A DNA stretch of 64,000 nucleotides. Source: Lewinella sp. IMCC34183 (GTDB lineage: Bacteria > Bacteroidota > Bacteroidia > Chitinophagales > Saprospiraceae). The notes beneath the pieces are model-generated. The model worked only from the letters and a program-made list of their open reading frames with translations, made no database searches and was not told the DNA's origin. The DNA lies in assembly GCF_003390915.1 (NCBI RefSeq), contig NZ_QMEM01000001.1, forward strand, positions 62,001 through 126,000. The letters are read 5' to 3'. Positions 25,160 to 32,888 of the stretch are shown here, one piece after another. Each line of letters starts with the position of its first letter. The first letter of the stretch is position 1. The position numbers were made by a program, and so were the translations under genes.

Positions 25160-25191
25160 CAAATATAGGGCCCGGGGGGGGTGGGGTCAAA
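25160..25191 (-). promoter_or_regulatory. Near-consensus Bacteroidota promoter for the candidate small RNA
   Basis: On the minus strand: -33 box TTTG (25191-25188), 20-nt spacer, -7 box TATATTTG (25167-25160). The consensus is TTTG-N19-TAnnTTTG, so this is the best promoter seen in the window. No protein start follows it. Confidence 0.75.
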
Positions 25192-25208
25192 CCCCATGGA
25201 TGTGGGGT
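25174..25208. repeat. G-rich module, copy B
   Basis: Eight G, TGGGGT, CAAA, CCCCA, six bases, TGGGG, T. The CAAA is the -33 box (TTTG) of the promoter on the minus strand, so the module overlaps the promoter. It lies 177 nt from terminator T3; copy A lies 173 nt from terminator T1. Confidence 0.65.
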
Positions 25209-25293
25209 TTGTTAAGATATTGTCATTTACCCTGCATTTGGCACCGAACACGCCGCGGGCGGATCGGGTCCTCGGACAACAAATGCCCCCACG

Positions 25294-25806
25294 ATGACCA
25301 TCTCCCTGCACCAGTACGACATCACCCGTCACCCGGTCGACGCCATTGTCAACGCCGCCAACTCCAGGCTGGCCGGGGGCGGAGGAGTGGACGGGGCCAT
25401 TCACCGCGCCGGAGGACCGGCCATTGCCCGCGCCTGCCGCGAGATTCGGGAACGTACCGGTGGCTGCCCGACCGGTGAGGCCGTGGTCACTACTGCGGGT
25501 GACCTTCCCGCCCGAGTGCTGATTCATACGGTGGGGCCGGTCTGGGCGGGCGGAACGGCAGAAGAAGAGGCGCTGCTGGGTGCCTGCTACCGCAACAGCC
25601 TGGAGCTGGCTGAACGGGAGGGTGCTCGTTCGGTGGCCTTCCCCAACATCAGTACGGGCGTGTACGGCTTCCCCAAACTGCGCGCGGCCCGCATCGCGGT
25701 GGCTGCGGTACGTGGCTTTACCGGTAGGGTGGTGCGGGAGGTACGCTTTATCTGCTACGACGCGGAGAACTACCATATTTACCAGTCCCTGCTGGAGGAA
25801 GAATAG
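25294..25806 (+). CDS. Macrodomain protein (O-acetyl-ADP-ribose deacetylase-like)
   Basis: 170 aa, a single macrodomain of the MacroD type. Visible signatures are ITRHPVDAIVNAANSRLAGG (residues ~9-28, with the Asn-Ala-Ala-Asn ligand loop), GGGGVDGAIHRAGGPAI, GDLPARVLIHTVGPVW and the second loop PNISTGVYGFPK. Such proteins remove ADP-ribose from protein or hydrolyse O-acetyl-ADP-ribose. An earlier ATG at 25283 stops after four codons, so 25294 is used. A TGCATTTG box (25233-25240) lies 53 nt upstream. It is convergent with the thioredoxin-like gene, 4 nt apart. Confidence 0.93.
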   Translation: MTISLHQYDITRHPVDAIVNAANSRLAGGGGVDGAIHRAGGPAIARACREIRERTGGCPTGEAVVTTAGDLPARVLIHTVGPVWAGGTAEEEALLGACYRNSLELAEREGARSVAFPNISTGVYGFPKLRAARIAVAAVRGFTGRVVREVRFICYDAENYHIYQSLLEEE

Positions 25807-25810
25807 GGGG

Positions 25811-26317
25811 TTATTCGCCGGTCGCCTCGACGTAATCCTGGAAGGTGGTGGATTTGAAGTGGTCGCCGCCGACGTAGGTCAGCTCCCGCAATAGCTGCGG
25901 GCCTTCTTTGAAACCCGGGCTGATGGTGATCCGCTTCTGCTCATCGTCCAGGTAGACGATGCTGGGGTAGCTCATGCGGCCGTCGAGCAGGGCCACGGCC
26001 AGGGAATGCACGCCGCGCCGGCCCACGGTGGGGTCATAGGCGAAATCGTGGCCGTCAAAGGTGATGGTCTCTTCCTGTTCGGCGTCCAGCTTGACGGCGT
26101 AGAAGTTTTCGGAGACGTAGGCCACCACGGCGGGTTCCCGGAAGCTGGTCTTGTCCATGTGCTTGCACCAGCCACACCAGTCGGTGTAGACATCGACCAG
26201 CAGTTTTCGCGGTTCCCGCTCGTTACGGACAATGGCTTCCTCCCAGCTCAGCCATTCGATCTGGGCGGATAGCGATGCGGCCGTGCAGAGCAGGAGTAGG
26301 GATAGGAGAAATTTCAT
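25811..26317 (-). CDS. Secreted thioredoxin-family protein
   Basis: 168 aa with a signal peptide (LLSLLLLCTAASLSAQ). The active site DWCGWCKHMDK is a CxxC thioredoxin motif. YPSIVYLDD carries the cis-proline before the beta strand. Probably a periplasmic thiol oxidoreductase that keeps substrate cysteines reduced or helps cytochrome or envelope protein maturation; the target is unknown. A TACCTTTA box lies 24 nt before the ATG at 26317 (minus, 26342-26349). Ends 4 nt from the macrodomain gene on the other strand. Confidence 0.9.
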   Translation of the reverse strand: MKFLLSLLLLCTAASLSAQIEWLSWEEAIVRNEREPRKLLVDVYTDWCGWCKHMDKTSFREPAVVAYVSENFYAVKLDAEQEETITFDGHDFAYDPTVGRRGVHSLAVALLDGRMSYPSIVYLDDEQKRITISPGFKEGPQLLRELTYVGGDHFKSTTFQDYVEATGE

Positions 26318-26377
26318 GGTAGCGGAATTATCTGCTCTACTTAAAGGTATGCCGATGCTGCCTTAGTATCTCGCGGC

Positions 26378-27448
26378 TCAGAATTTAGGACAGGGAACCG
26401 CGGCATCGTCCTCCGAAAGCCCGATAAAGGAGGCGCTGAGCTCGAAGGCGCTGCGGCGGCGGTTGTCTCCCCGGCTGGAGTTGCCGATGCCCCCGTCGTA
26501 GCTGAAGCCGAACAGAAAGTCCGAGACCTCGAGCCCTACGAAGCCCACGCCACTATCGAGCCGGTAGCCGGCATCACCGAGGGCCGCCCGTGCGTGTACC
26601 CCGAAGTGGAGGGCGGTACCGTTGCTGTCGTCGACGAGCAGGCGGAGGTTGCTGCCCAGGAGCGCGAGGGCGTGGGGGCCCTGTACGACGTAGTACGCCC
26701 GCGGCGACAGTTGGGTGGTGAGGTTGACGGGAATGCGGAAGTTGACGTAGGCGCTGTACCGGGAGTAGAGGGTATTAGTAACCTCGACATCCGTCCCGGC
26801 AGTGGCGGAGGCGTAGAAGCTTTGTTCCGGTTGGGTGACGTGGTGCAGGGCTACGCCGGCAAAGACGGCCGTACGGCTCTGGGGCACGTGGCTATAGTTC
26901 AAACCGAGCTGGAAATCACCGAAGGAGACGCTGTTCTCGGGCAGTACCTCCGCGCCCAGTGCGGGCAGGTAGCCCGTAGTACCGTCGAACTGGTCGTCGA
27001 AGGTCAGGTCGCCGTAGCCGAGGCTGCGCTGCACCACGCCGCCCTGCAGGCCGGCGCTGAGGGTGGTTTCGCCGCGGGCGTCGAGCCGCTTGTGGAAGGC
27101 ACCGCCCAGCATGACCTGGTTAGTGGAAAAGTCCACCTCCCCCATACGGTCGTTGAGGAATACGACGCCGGCGCCGAAGCCGTCGCTGCTGCGGCGTTTG
27201 GGGTGGAAGTCGTAGTGAAAGTCAGCCGCGAAGGCCGAGGTGCTGAAGGGGTTCTGCAACACTTGCCCCCACTGGCTGCGGTGGTTGATGACCACGCGAT
27301 AGCGCCCGGGGAAGAGGCCGATCAGTGCCGGATTAAGCGTGGCGGGGGAGGCAAAGGTCTGCGAGAACTGGGGATCCTGGGCCCGGACCGTAGCCAGGGG
27401 CAGCAGGCAGCACAGGAGTAGTAAGAGACGGAAGACGCCGGATATCAT
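26378..27448 (-). CDS. PorP/SprF family type IX secretion outer-membrane protein
   Basis: 356 aa. The signal peptide (LLLLLCCLLPLATVRAQ) is followed directly by the family start DPQFSQTFASPATLNPALIG. The rest is amphipathic beta-strand sequence ending FELSASFIGL and a terminal Cys-Pro-Lys-Phe. Members are T9SS-linked outer-membrane barrels; SprF is needed for secretion of specific large cargo proteins. No large adhesin cargo is adjacent, so the partner is unknown. A perfect -7 box TACCTTTG (27453-27460, minus) ends 4 nt before the ATG. Confidence 0.9.
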   Translation of the reverse strand: MISGVFRLLLLLCCLLPLATVRAQDPQFSQTFASPATLNPALIGLFPGRYRVVINHRSQWGQVLQNPFSTSAFAADFHYDFHPKRRSSDGFGAGVVFLNDRMGEVDFSTNQVMLGGAFHKRLDARGETTLSAGLQGGVVQRSLGYGDLTFDDQFDGTTGYLPALGAEVLPENSVSFGDFQLGLNYSHVPQSRTAVFAGVALHHVTQPEQSFYASATAGTDVEVTNTLYSRYSAYVNFRIPVNLTTQLSPRAYYVVQGPHALALLGSNLRLLVDDSNGTALHFGVHARAALGDAGYRLDSGVGFVGLEVSDFLFGFSYDGGIGNSSRGDNRRRSAFELSASFIGLSEDDAAVPCPKF

Positions 27449-27452
27449 ATGC

Positions 27453-27460
27453 CAAAGGTA
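27453..27460 (-). promoter_or_regulatory. -7 element (TACCTTTG) for the PorP/SprF gene
   Basis: Exact TAnnTTTG match on the minus strand, 4 nt before the ATG at 27448. Divergent from the TATCTTGC box (27494-27501) of the next gene. Confidence 0.6.
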
Positions 27461-27507
27461 CGGTGCGGGGGTGGCTTGCCGACCGCTTAGGGCTATCTTG
27501 CCCGCCT

Positions 27508-28371
27508 ATGGAGGTAACCTACGCTACCGGCAAATACACGGCCGCCCCGCTGCTGGCCAAACCCCGCCCGCGGGCCCCGCTGGTCAGTCAGCTGCTCTTC
27601 GGCGAACCCGTCCGTATCCTGGCCGTCACGCCGCCCTACTGTAGGGTGGAAATGGCCGACGACGGCACCGAGGGATACATACTGGCCGACCAGCTGGCGC
27701 CGGTGGATACGGCGACGTTCCGTGCGCAGGTGGAGCGGCCGGCCTTCGCCCTGGAACTGTTCTGTCCGGTGTTTACCGACACCTACGGCCTGCCGGTGAC
27801 CTTCGGTGCCCGACTGCCCCACTACGACGGGCTGCAGCTTCGCCACGGCACCCAGCGCTTCCGCTACTCCGGGCAGGCGCTGCTGACCGCCCAGCAGGTG
27901 CCGGAGCCCGACCTGCTGCTGCGCCTGGCGCGCAAGTGGCTGTACGTGCCGGAATTCCGGGGGGGGCGTACCCCGACCGGGGTAGGGGCGGGGGAGCTGA
28001 TCCAGCTGGTGGCCCGCCTGGCCAATTTGCGCCTGCCGCGCGAGCCCGCGGCCATGTGCCAGCAGGGGCGCGGCGTGGATTTCGTCCTGCAGTGCCAGGA
28101 AGCGGACCTGGCGTTTTTCCAGGACGATCGCGGGCGCATCGTACACGTCGGGCTCATCCTTTCCGGCGGGCAGGTGCTGCACGTGTGCGGCCGGGTGCGC
28201 ATTGACCCCCTGGACCACTTTGGCATCTTCGACCGGGAACGGGGGCGGTACTCCCACCGACTCCGTATTGTGCGCCGGCTGCTGCCCGATGCCCCCCCGG
28301 AAGCCGCCGTGGAACTCGGCCCCAAGCGTACGAATGCGGAGGAGGAAAGCCAGCAGATACTTATTTTTTAA
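27508..28371 (+). CDS. Degenerate NlpC/P60-like protein with SH3 domain, catalytic Cys lost
   Basis: 287 aa from the ATG at 27508 (TATCTTGC box 6 nt upstream). Residues ~1-65 look like a bacterial SH3 domain (GEPVRILAVTPPYCRVEM, DGTEGYILADQL). Residues ~140-255 align with the Bacteroidota C40 peptidases that pair SH3 with NlpC/P60: the expected G(I/V)DCSGF is here GVGAGEL (residues 158-164), so the nucleophile Cys is Ala161. Downstream family features remain: LRLPREPAA, and IVHVGLIL with the catalytic-position His213. The protein has no signal peptide, unlike many relatives. It probably cannot cut peptidoglycan and may bind it or another peptide. Confidence 0.8.
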   Translation: MEVTYATGKYTAAPLLAKPRPRAPLVSQLLFGEPVRILAVTPPYCRVEMADDGTEGYILADQLAPVDTATFRAQVERPAFALELFCPVFTDTYGLPVTFGARLPHYDGLQLRHGTQRFRYSGQALLTAQQVPEPDLLLRLARKWLYVPEFRGGRTPTGVGAGELIQLVARLANLRLPREPAAMCQQGRGVDFVLQCQEADLAFFQDDRGRIVHVGLILSGGQVLHVCGRVRIDPLDHFGIFDRERGRYSHRLRIVRRLLPDAPPEAAVELGPKRTNAEEESQQILIF

Positions 28372-28457
28372 GTACCTTCCTCGCACCTGCGTTCCCGCCT
28401 GCTGTATAACTAAAAAACGTGCTGCTTTAATCCGCTACTGAAAACCTTTACACCCAC

Positions 28458-30650
28458 ATGTCTAGACTGGTCATCATATCTAATCGCCTGCCCATCACGG
28501 TAAACCGTTCCGACGGCGAGCTGCATTACCATCCCAGTGCGGGTGGACTGGCCACGGGCCTCAATTCACTCGACGACAGCTACAACAAAATCTGGATCGG
28601 GTGGCCGGGTGAGGACATCGCCAACGAATGGGAGCGCGAGGCGATCCGCAGCGACCTTATGAAGCGGAACCTGGTGCCGGTATTCCTGACCGAGCGCGAG
28701 ATCGACCTGTACTACGAAGGCTACAGCAACAAGACGATCTGGCCGCATTTCCACTACTTCACCGAGTACACCGTGTACAACGACGAGATGTGGCAGGCCT
28801 ACCAGGAGGTCAACTTCAAGTTCTTCCAGGCGGTAGAGAACGTGCTGCGGGAAGACGATATGGTCTGGGTGCACGACTACCAGCTCATGTTGCTGCCCGC
28901 CATGATCCGCGAGAAGTTTCCCAAGATCAGTATCGGTTTCTTCCTCCACATCCCCTTTCCCAGCTACGAGGTGTTCCGTATCCTGCCCTGGCGCAAGGAA
29001 ATCCTGGACGGTATCCTGGGCAGCGACCAGGTGGGCTTCCACACCTTCGGCTACATGCGGCACTTCCTGTCGGCGGCCTACCGCATCACCGGCTACGAGC
29101 ACGAGTTCGGTGGCCTGACGATCGGGGACCGGCAGGTCAACGTTGACGTGTTCCCGATGGGCATCGAGTACGACAAGTACGCTAACCCCGACGTGGACGC
29201 GCAGAGCGACCAGAGCAGCGGGGAGATCCGCAAGCTGCACGCCAGCCGCAAGATCATCCTGAGCGTGGACCGGCTGGACTATACCAAGGGTATTCCCCAC
29301 CGCATCCGCGCCTTCGGGCAGTTCATCCGCAATCACCCCGAGTACATCGGCAAGGTGAACCTGATCATGATCGTGGTGCCCAGCCGGGCGAACGTGGATC
29401 AGTACCAGAGCCTGAAGACCGAGGTGGACATCCTGGTGAGCCAGGTGAACAGCGAATACAGCACCTTCGACTGGATGCCGATCCACTACTACTACCGTTC
29501 ACTCAATTTCGCGGCGCTGACTACCCTTTACAAGGAGGCGGACATCGCCCTGATCACGCCCCTGCGCGACGGCATGAATCTGGTAGCCAAGGAATACGTG
29601 GCCGCCAAGGACGACAAGAAGCGCGGTGTACTTATCCTTAGTGAAATGGCCGGCGCCGTCTACGAGCTCAACGACGGAGCCCTTACCGTCAATCCCCAGA
29701 GCAGCAAGGAGATCGAGGACGCCCTTGTCGAGGCCCTGGAGATGCCCCTCGAGGAGCAGCAGCGCCGGATGGAGGAAATGCAGGAGAAACTGCGGCAGTA
29801 CGACGTGAAGCACTGGGCCGCCACATTCATTAAGGAACAGCAAAAACTTAAAGAGAAGAATAAGATGCACCACACCACTCACCTCAGCGAGGATGCCCTC
29901 GACGCCGTCCTGAAAAGCTACGAACAGGCCGAAACCCGCCTGCTCTTCATCGACTACGACGGTACGCTCATGGGCTTCGACCCCGACCCACAGGCCGTCA
30001 AACCCGACGAGGAGGTACTGAAGGTGCTGTCCACCCTCGCCGCCGACCCCAAGAACAACGTGGTCATCAACAGCGGGCGCGACAAGGCAACCCTGCAGAA
30101 GTGGCTCGGCCACCTCGACGTGGAAATGGCCGCCGAACACGGCGTGTGGATGAAGGAAAAAGGTGAGTGGCGACTCAACCCCAACGTGGTGGACGGCTGG
30201 AAACCCAAAGTCCGCGAGTTGCTCGAGAACCTCGTCTCCCGTACCCCCGGCTCCTTCATTGAGGAGAAAGACTACAGCCTGGCCTGGCACTACCGCAACA
30301 TCGACCGCGACCTGGGCAACAAGCGCGTGCGCGAGTTCCGCGACATGCTGACCTACCTGATCCAGAACCAGGACCTGCAGGTGCTCGAAGGCAACAAGGT
30401 CGTAGAGATCAAGAACGCCGGCGTGAACAAGGGGAAAGCTACCCAGCACTGGGTCAATATGAGCAAGTGGGGCTTCATCCTCGGAATCGGTGACGACAGC
30501 ACCGACGAGGACATCTTCCGCGCGCTACCCGACTGGGGCGTAAGCATCAAGGTGGGCCCCGGCCGGACCGCCGCCCGGTACAGCCTCACCGGCGTAACGG
30601 AGGTTCGTCAGTTTTTCAGCAAACTCGGGCGGGTTGCCGAGAAAGCATGA
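28458..30650 (+). CDS. Bifunctional trehalose-6-phosphate synthase/phosphatase
   Basis: 730 aa. Residues ~1-465 are a GT20 synthase (OtsA type): IISNRLPITVN, WPLFHYF-like WPHFHYFTEY, VWVHDYQLMLLPAM, LDYTKGIPHRIRAF and TPLRDGMNLVAKEY. Residues ~485-730 are an HAD phosphatase (OtsB type): RLLFIDYDGTLMGFD with both catalytic Asp, and GDDSTDEDIF. Fused otsA-otsB proteins are common in Bacteroidota. It makes trehalose from UDP-glucose and glucose-6-phosphate via trehalose-6-phosphate, as a compatible solute under salt or drying stress. The stop overlaps the SDR start by 4 nt (ATGA). An AACCTTTA box lies just upstream of the ATG. Confidence 0.95.
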   Translation: MSRLVIISNRLPITVNRSDGELHYHPSAGGLATGLNSLDDSYNKIWIGWPGEDIANEWEREAIRSDLMKRNLVPVFLTEREIDLYYEGYSNKTIWPHFHYFTEYTVYNDEMWQAYQEVNFKFFQAVENVLREDDMVWVHDYQLMLLPAMIREKFPKISIGFFLHIPFPSYEVFRILPWRKEILDGILGSDQVGFHTFGYMRHFLSAAYRITGYEHEFGGLTIGDRQVNVDVFPMGIEYDKYANPDVDAQSDQSSGEIRKLHASRKIILSVDRLDYTKGIPHRIRAFGQFIRNHPEYIGKVNLIMIVVPSRANVDQYQSLKTEVDILVSQVNSEYSTFDWMPIHYYYRSLNFAALTTLYKEADIALITPLRDGMNLVAKEYVAAKDDKKRGVLILSEMAGAVYELNDGALTVNPQSSKEIEDALVEALEMPLEEQQRRMEEMQEKLRQYDVKHWAATFIKEQQKLKEKNKMHHTTHLSEDALDAVLKSYEQAETRLLFIDYDGTLMGFDPDPQAVKPDEEVLKVLSTLAADPKNNVVINSGRDKATLQKWLGHLDVEMAAEHGVWMKEKGEWRLNPNVVDGWKPKVRELLENLVSRTPGSFIEEKDYSLAWHYRNIDRDLGNKRVREFRDMLTYLIQNQDLQVLEGNKVVEIKNAGVNKGKATQHWVNMSKWGFILGIGDDSTDEDIFRALPDWGVSIKVGPGRTAARYSLTGVTEVRQFFSKLGRVAEKA

Positions 30651-31420
30651 GAGCGGCCGGACTGATCACCGGCGCCAGTTCGGGCATCGGGCGCAGCCTG
30701 GCCCGTGAGCACGCCCGCCGTGGGCGGGACGTGGTCATCGTGGCCCGCCGCGAGGACGAACTGGAGGAACTAGCCAGCGAATTGCGCGAACGCTACGGCG
30801 TAACCGTACAAGTCTACGTAAAGGACCTCACCGAGGCCGGTGCGCGGCAGGGCCTTTTCGATTTTCTGGAGGCGGAAGGGATCGAGATCGATTACCTGTT
30901 CAACAACGCTGGATTCGGGGGCAACGCCCGGTTTAGCGAGCAGGACTGGTCTACCGTATCCGCAATGATTGAGCTGAACGTAACTGCCGTCACCGAATTG
31001 CTGCATCTGTTCCTCCCGGGAATGAAGGCACGCGGGCGGGGCTGGATCCTTAATACCTCCAGCACGGCCGGATTTATGCCGGGACCGCTGCAGGCCGTTT
31101 ATTTCGCCACCAAGGCCTACGTAAATTCACTCAGTAAGGCCGTGGCGTCGGAGGTCGACGGCACCGGGGTAAGCGTGACCGTGCTGTGCCCCGGCCCCGT
31201 AGAGACCGAATTCGCCGACCGAGCCGGCTTCGCCGAGGACAATGCAATGATGGGGCAGGGGGCCAGCCCGAGCAGCGTGGCCCGACAGGCGTACACGGCC
31301 ATGGAGGCCGGTCGCCTGGAGGTTATCAATGAACTCGGGCTGCAGGTAGTCATCAAGGGCTTGCTCCCGCTACTGCCGGAGCGCCTGGTGATGAGCGTGA
31401 TCAAACGGATGCAGTCCTAG
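30647..31420 (+). CDS. Short-chain dehydrogenase/reductase (SDR), classical
   Basis: 257 aa. The start overlaps the trehalose gene stop by 4 nt, implying translational coupling. The cofactor motif TGASSGIGRSLA is at the N-terminus, NNAGFGG follows, then the catalytic triad Ser (NTSSTAG) and YFATKAYV (Tyr and Lys). The segment CPGPVETEFADRAGF is typical of the SDR family near DltE/YqjQ-like ketoacyl reductases. It reduces or oxidises a carbonyl with NAD(P)H; substrate unknown. Its stop overlaps the convergent arginine decarboxylase stop by 2 nt. Confidence 0.9.
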   Translation: MRAAGLITGASSGIGRSLAREHARRGRDVVIVARREDELEELASELRERYGVTVQVYVKDLTEAGARQGLFDFLEAEGIEIDYLFNNAGFGGNARFSEQDWSTVSAMIELNVTAVTELLHLFLPGMKARGRGWILNTSSTAGFMPGPLQAVYFATKAYVNSLSKAVASEVDGTGVSVTVLCPGPVETEFADRAGFAEDNAMMGQGASPSSVARQAYTAMEAGRLEVINELGLQVVIKGLLPLLPERLVMSVIKRMQS

Positions 31421-32814
31421 TACCCCAGGATCTGCAGCATACTCTCGGCCGACTGCTTGCCGGCGAGTACCCGGTCGGTCAGGTTTCCTTCCTCGTCGAT
31501 ATCGATGATGATGTGCTGCGGGCTCGGGATCATGCAGTGCTTGATGCCGCCGTAGCCGCTGATGCTGTCCTGGTAGGCTCCGGTATGGAAGAAGCCTAGG
31601 TACAGCGGCTCCTCGTCTCCTTCGCGATCTACCGGCAGGTACACCTGGCTCTCGTGGATCTCGGAGTTGTAGTAGTCGGAGTTATCGCAGCTGAGTCCGC
31701 CGATATTCACGCGGCGGTAGTCGCGGTCCCACTTATTGATCGGTAGGAGGATGAAGCGTTCCCCAATTCCCCACGCATCCGGTAGGGTGGTCATGAGCGA
31801 ATTATCGATCATGTACCACATCTCGCTGTCGTTCTGTTGCTTGCGCGCCAGGACCGAAAATATCGTGGCACCGCTTTCGCCTACGGTGTATTTGCCGAAT
31901 TCAGTGAAGATATCCGGCTCCGGGACGCCGTCCTCCTCACAGGCTTCGAGGATGTTCTTGACGATTTCCCGTACCATGTACTTGTAGTCGAACTCGAAAC
32001 CGAGGCTATTGCGGATAGGCATGCCCCCGCCGATGTTGAGGGCGTGAAGGTTCTCGCTCTCCTTTTTCAGCTCGCCGTAAAGGCGCACGGCTTTCTTCAG
32101 TTCCCCCCAGTAGTAGAGCGTATCCTTGATGCCAGTGTCGACGAAGAAATGCAGCATGTGGAGTTCCAGCTTGCTGCTCTCCTTGATCCGTTCGCGGAAC
32201 AGGGGCAGTACGTCGCCGTACCGCAGCCCCAGGCGGCTGGTGTAGAACTCGAAGTTGGGCTCTTCTTCGGTGGCCATGCGGATACCGATCTTGGCCACGC
32301 CCTCCACGTGCTGCTCGTAGTAGTCGAGTTCGTGGCTGTTGTCTACCACCGCGATCACGTTTTCGAATCCGTCGTTCATCAGGCCCACGATCCCTTCGAG
32401 GTAGTTTTCGGGCTTGAAGCCGTTGCAGACGATCTGGATCTTTTTGTCCAGCTTTTTGCGGGCGTGCAGGCGGCGGATGAGGTCGACGTCGTAGGCGGAG
32501 CTGATCTCGAGCTGTACGTCGTGGTCGAGGGCCTCCTCCACGACGTGCGCGAAGTGGCTGCTTTTCGTGCAGTAGCAGTACTGATACTGCCCGGCGTAGC
32601 CCTGGGCGCGCATGGCGCGGCGAAAGAGGTTACGGGCTTCCTTGATCTTGCGACCGATGCTGGGCAGGTAGGTCAGCTTGAGCGGCGTACCGTACTTTCG
32701 GATCAGGTGGATCAGGGGGATTCGGTTGAAGGTAAGGTACCCGTTGTCCATGTCGAATCCTTCCTGGGGAAAGTAGAAGGTCTGGTCAATCAGGTCGAAG
32801 TACTTATTAGCCAC
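31417..32814 (-). CDS. Arginine decarboxylase, biosynthetic (PLP fold III)
   Basis: 465 aa from a GTG at 32814, giving the N-terminus MANKYFDLIDQ. The in-frame TTG at 32868 lies upstream of the promoter box and is rejected. The PLP-lysine segment YQYCYCTKSSHFAHVVEEAL is near residue 65. Other family stretches are LEISSAYDVDL, VNIGGLSCDNSDYYN and FFHTGAYQDSISGYGG. It decarboxylates arginine to agmatine, a polyamine precursor. No agmatinase or agmatine deiminase gene is adjacent. A -7 box TATCTTTG (32835-32842, minus) lies 20 nt before the GTG. Confidence 0.93.
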   Translation of the reverse strand: MANKYFDLIDQTFYFPQEGFDMDNGYLTFNRIPLIHLIRKYGTPLKLTYLPSIGRKIKEARNLFRRAMRAQGYAGQYQYCYCTKSSHFAHVVEEALDHDVQLEISSAYDVDLIRRLHARKKLDKKIQIVCNGFKPENYLEGIVGLMNDGFENVIAVVDNSHELDYYEQHVEGVAKIGIRMATEEEPNFEFYTSRLGLRYGDVLPLFRERIKESSKLELHMLHFFVDTGIKDTLYYWGELKKAVRLYGELKKESENLHALNIGGGMPIRNSLGFEFDYKYMVREIVKNILEACEEDGVPEPDIFTEFGKYTVGESGATIFSVLARKQQNDSEMWYMIDNSLMTTLPDAWGIGERFILLPINKWDRDYRRVNIGGLSCDNSDYYNSEIHESQVYLPVDREGDEEPLYLGFFHTGAYQDSISGYGGIKHCMIPSPQHIIIDIDEEGNLTDRVLAGKQSAESMLQILGY

Positions 32815-32834
32815 GCGCGGTTCGTTTGGGGGGG

Positions 32835-32842
32835 CAAAGATA
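32835..32842 (-). promoter_or_regulatory. -7 element (TATCTTTG) for arginine decarboxylase
   Basis: Exact TAnnTTTG on the minus strand, 20 nt before the GTG start at 32814. It lies 34 nt from the divergent box at 32877-32884. Confidence 0.6.
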
Positions 32843-32876
32843 CACAGGTCGCGCGGACGCGGGTGCAATGAATTTC

Positions 32877-32884
32877 TATCTTTA
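32877..32884 (+). promoter_or_regulatory. -7 element (TATCTTTA) for acyl-CoA dehydrogenase
   Basis: TAnnTTTG with one difference at the last base, 4 nt before the ATG at 32889. It rules out the in-frame ATG at 32868, which lies upstream of the box. It predicts a leaderless mRNA. Confidence 0.55.
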
Positions 32885-32888
32885 CTGT

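Larger units (their letters stand above)
24352..25293. other. 0.94-kb gene-free region with terminators, promoter and duplicated module
   Basis: No convincing protein gene. It holds three intrinsic terminators (24436-24463, 24679-24711, 24967-24997), a strong minus-strand promoter (25160-25191) and two copies of a G-rich module (24636-24672, 25174-25208). The part 24475-24630 is clearly AT-rich against the ~60% GC background and contains an 8-bp inverted repeat ATTATTAG (24537-24544)/CTAATAAT (24558-24565) and the palindrome AATGCGCATT (24530-24539). The part 24712-24960 is GC-rich and shows nothing I can name. Features of tRNA, tmRNA, RNase P RNA and SRP RNA were looked for and not found. 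Confidence 0.7.

Noticed and set aside
24948-25190. An 80-codon minus-strand frame over the candidate small RNA.
   Set aside because: It begins upstream of the promoter -7 box and runs through the terminator; composition is poor in typical coding features.
27985-27999. A frameshift or base-call error as cause of the lost NlpC/P60 cysteine.
   Set aside because: The frame is intact on both sides, and restoring Asp-Cys-Ser needs several substitutions, not one base change.
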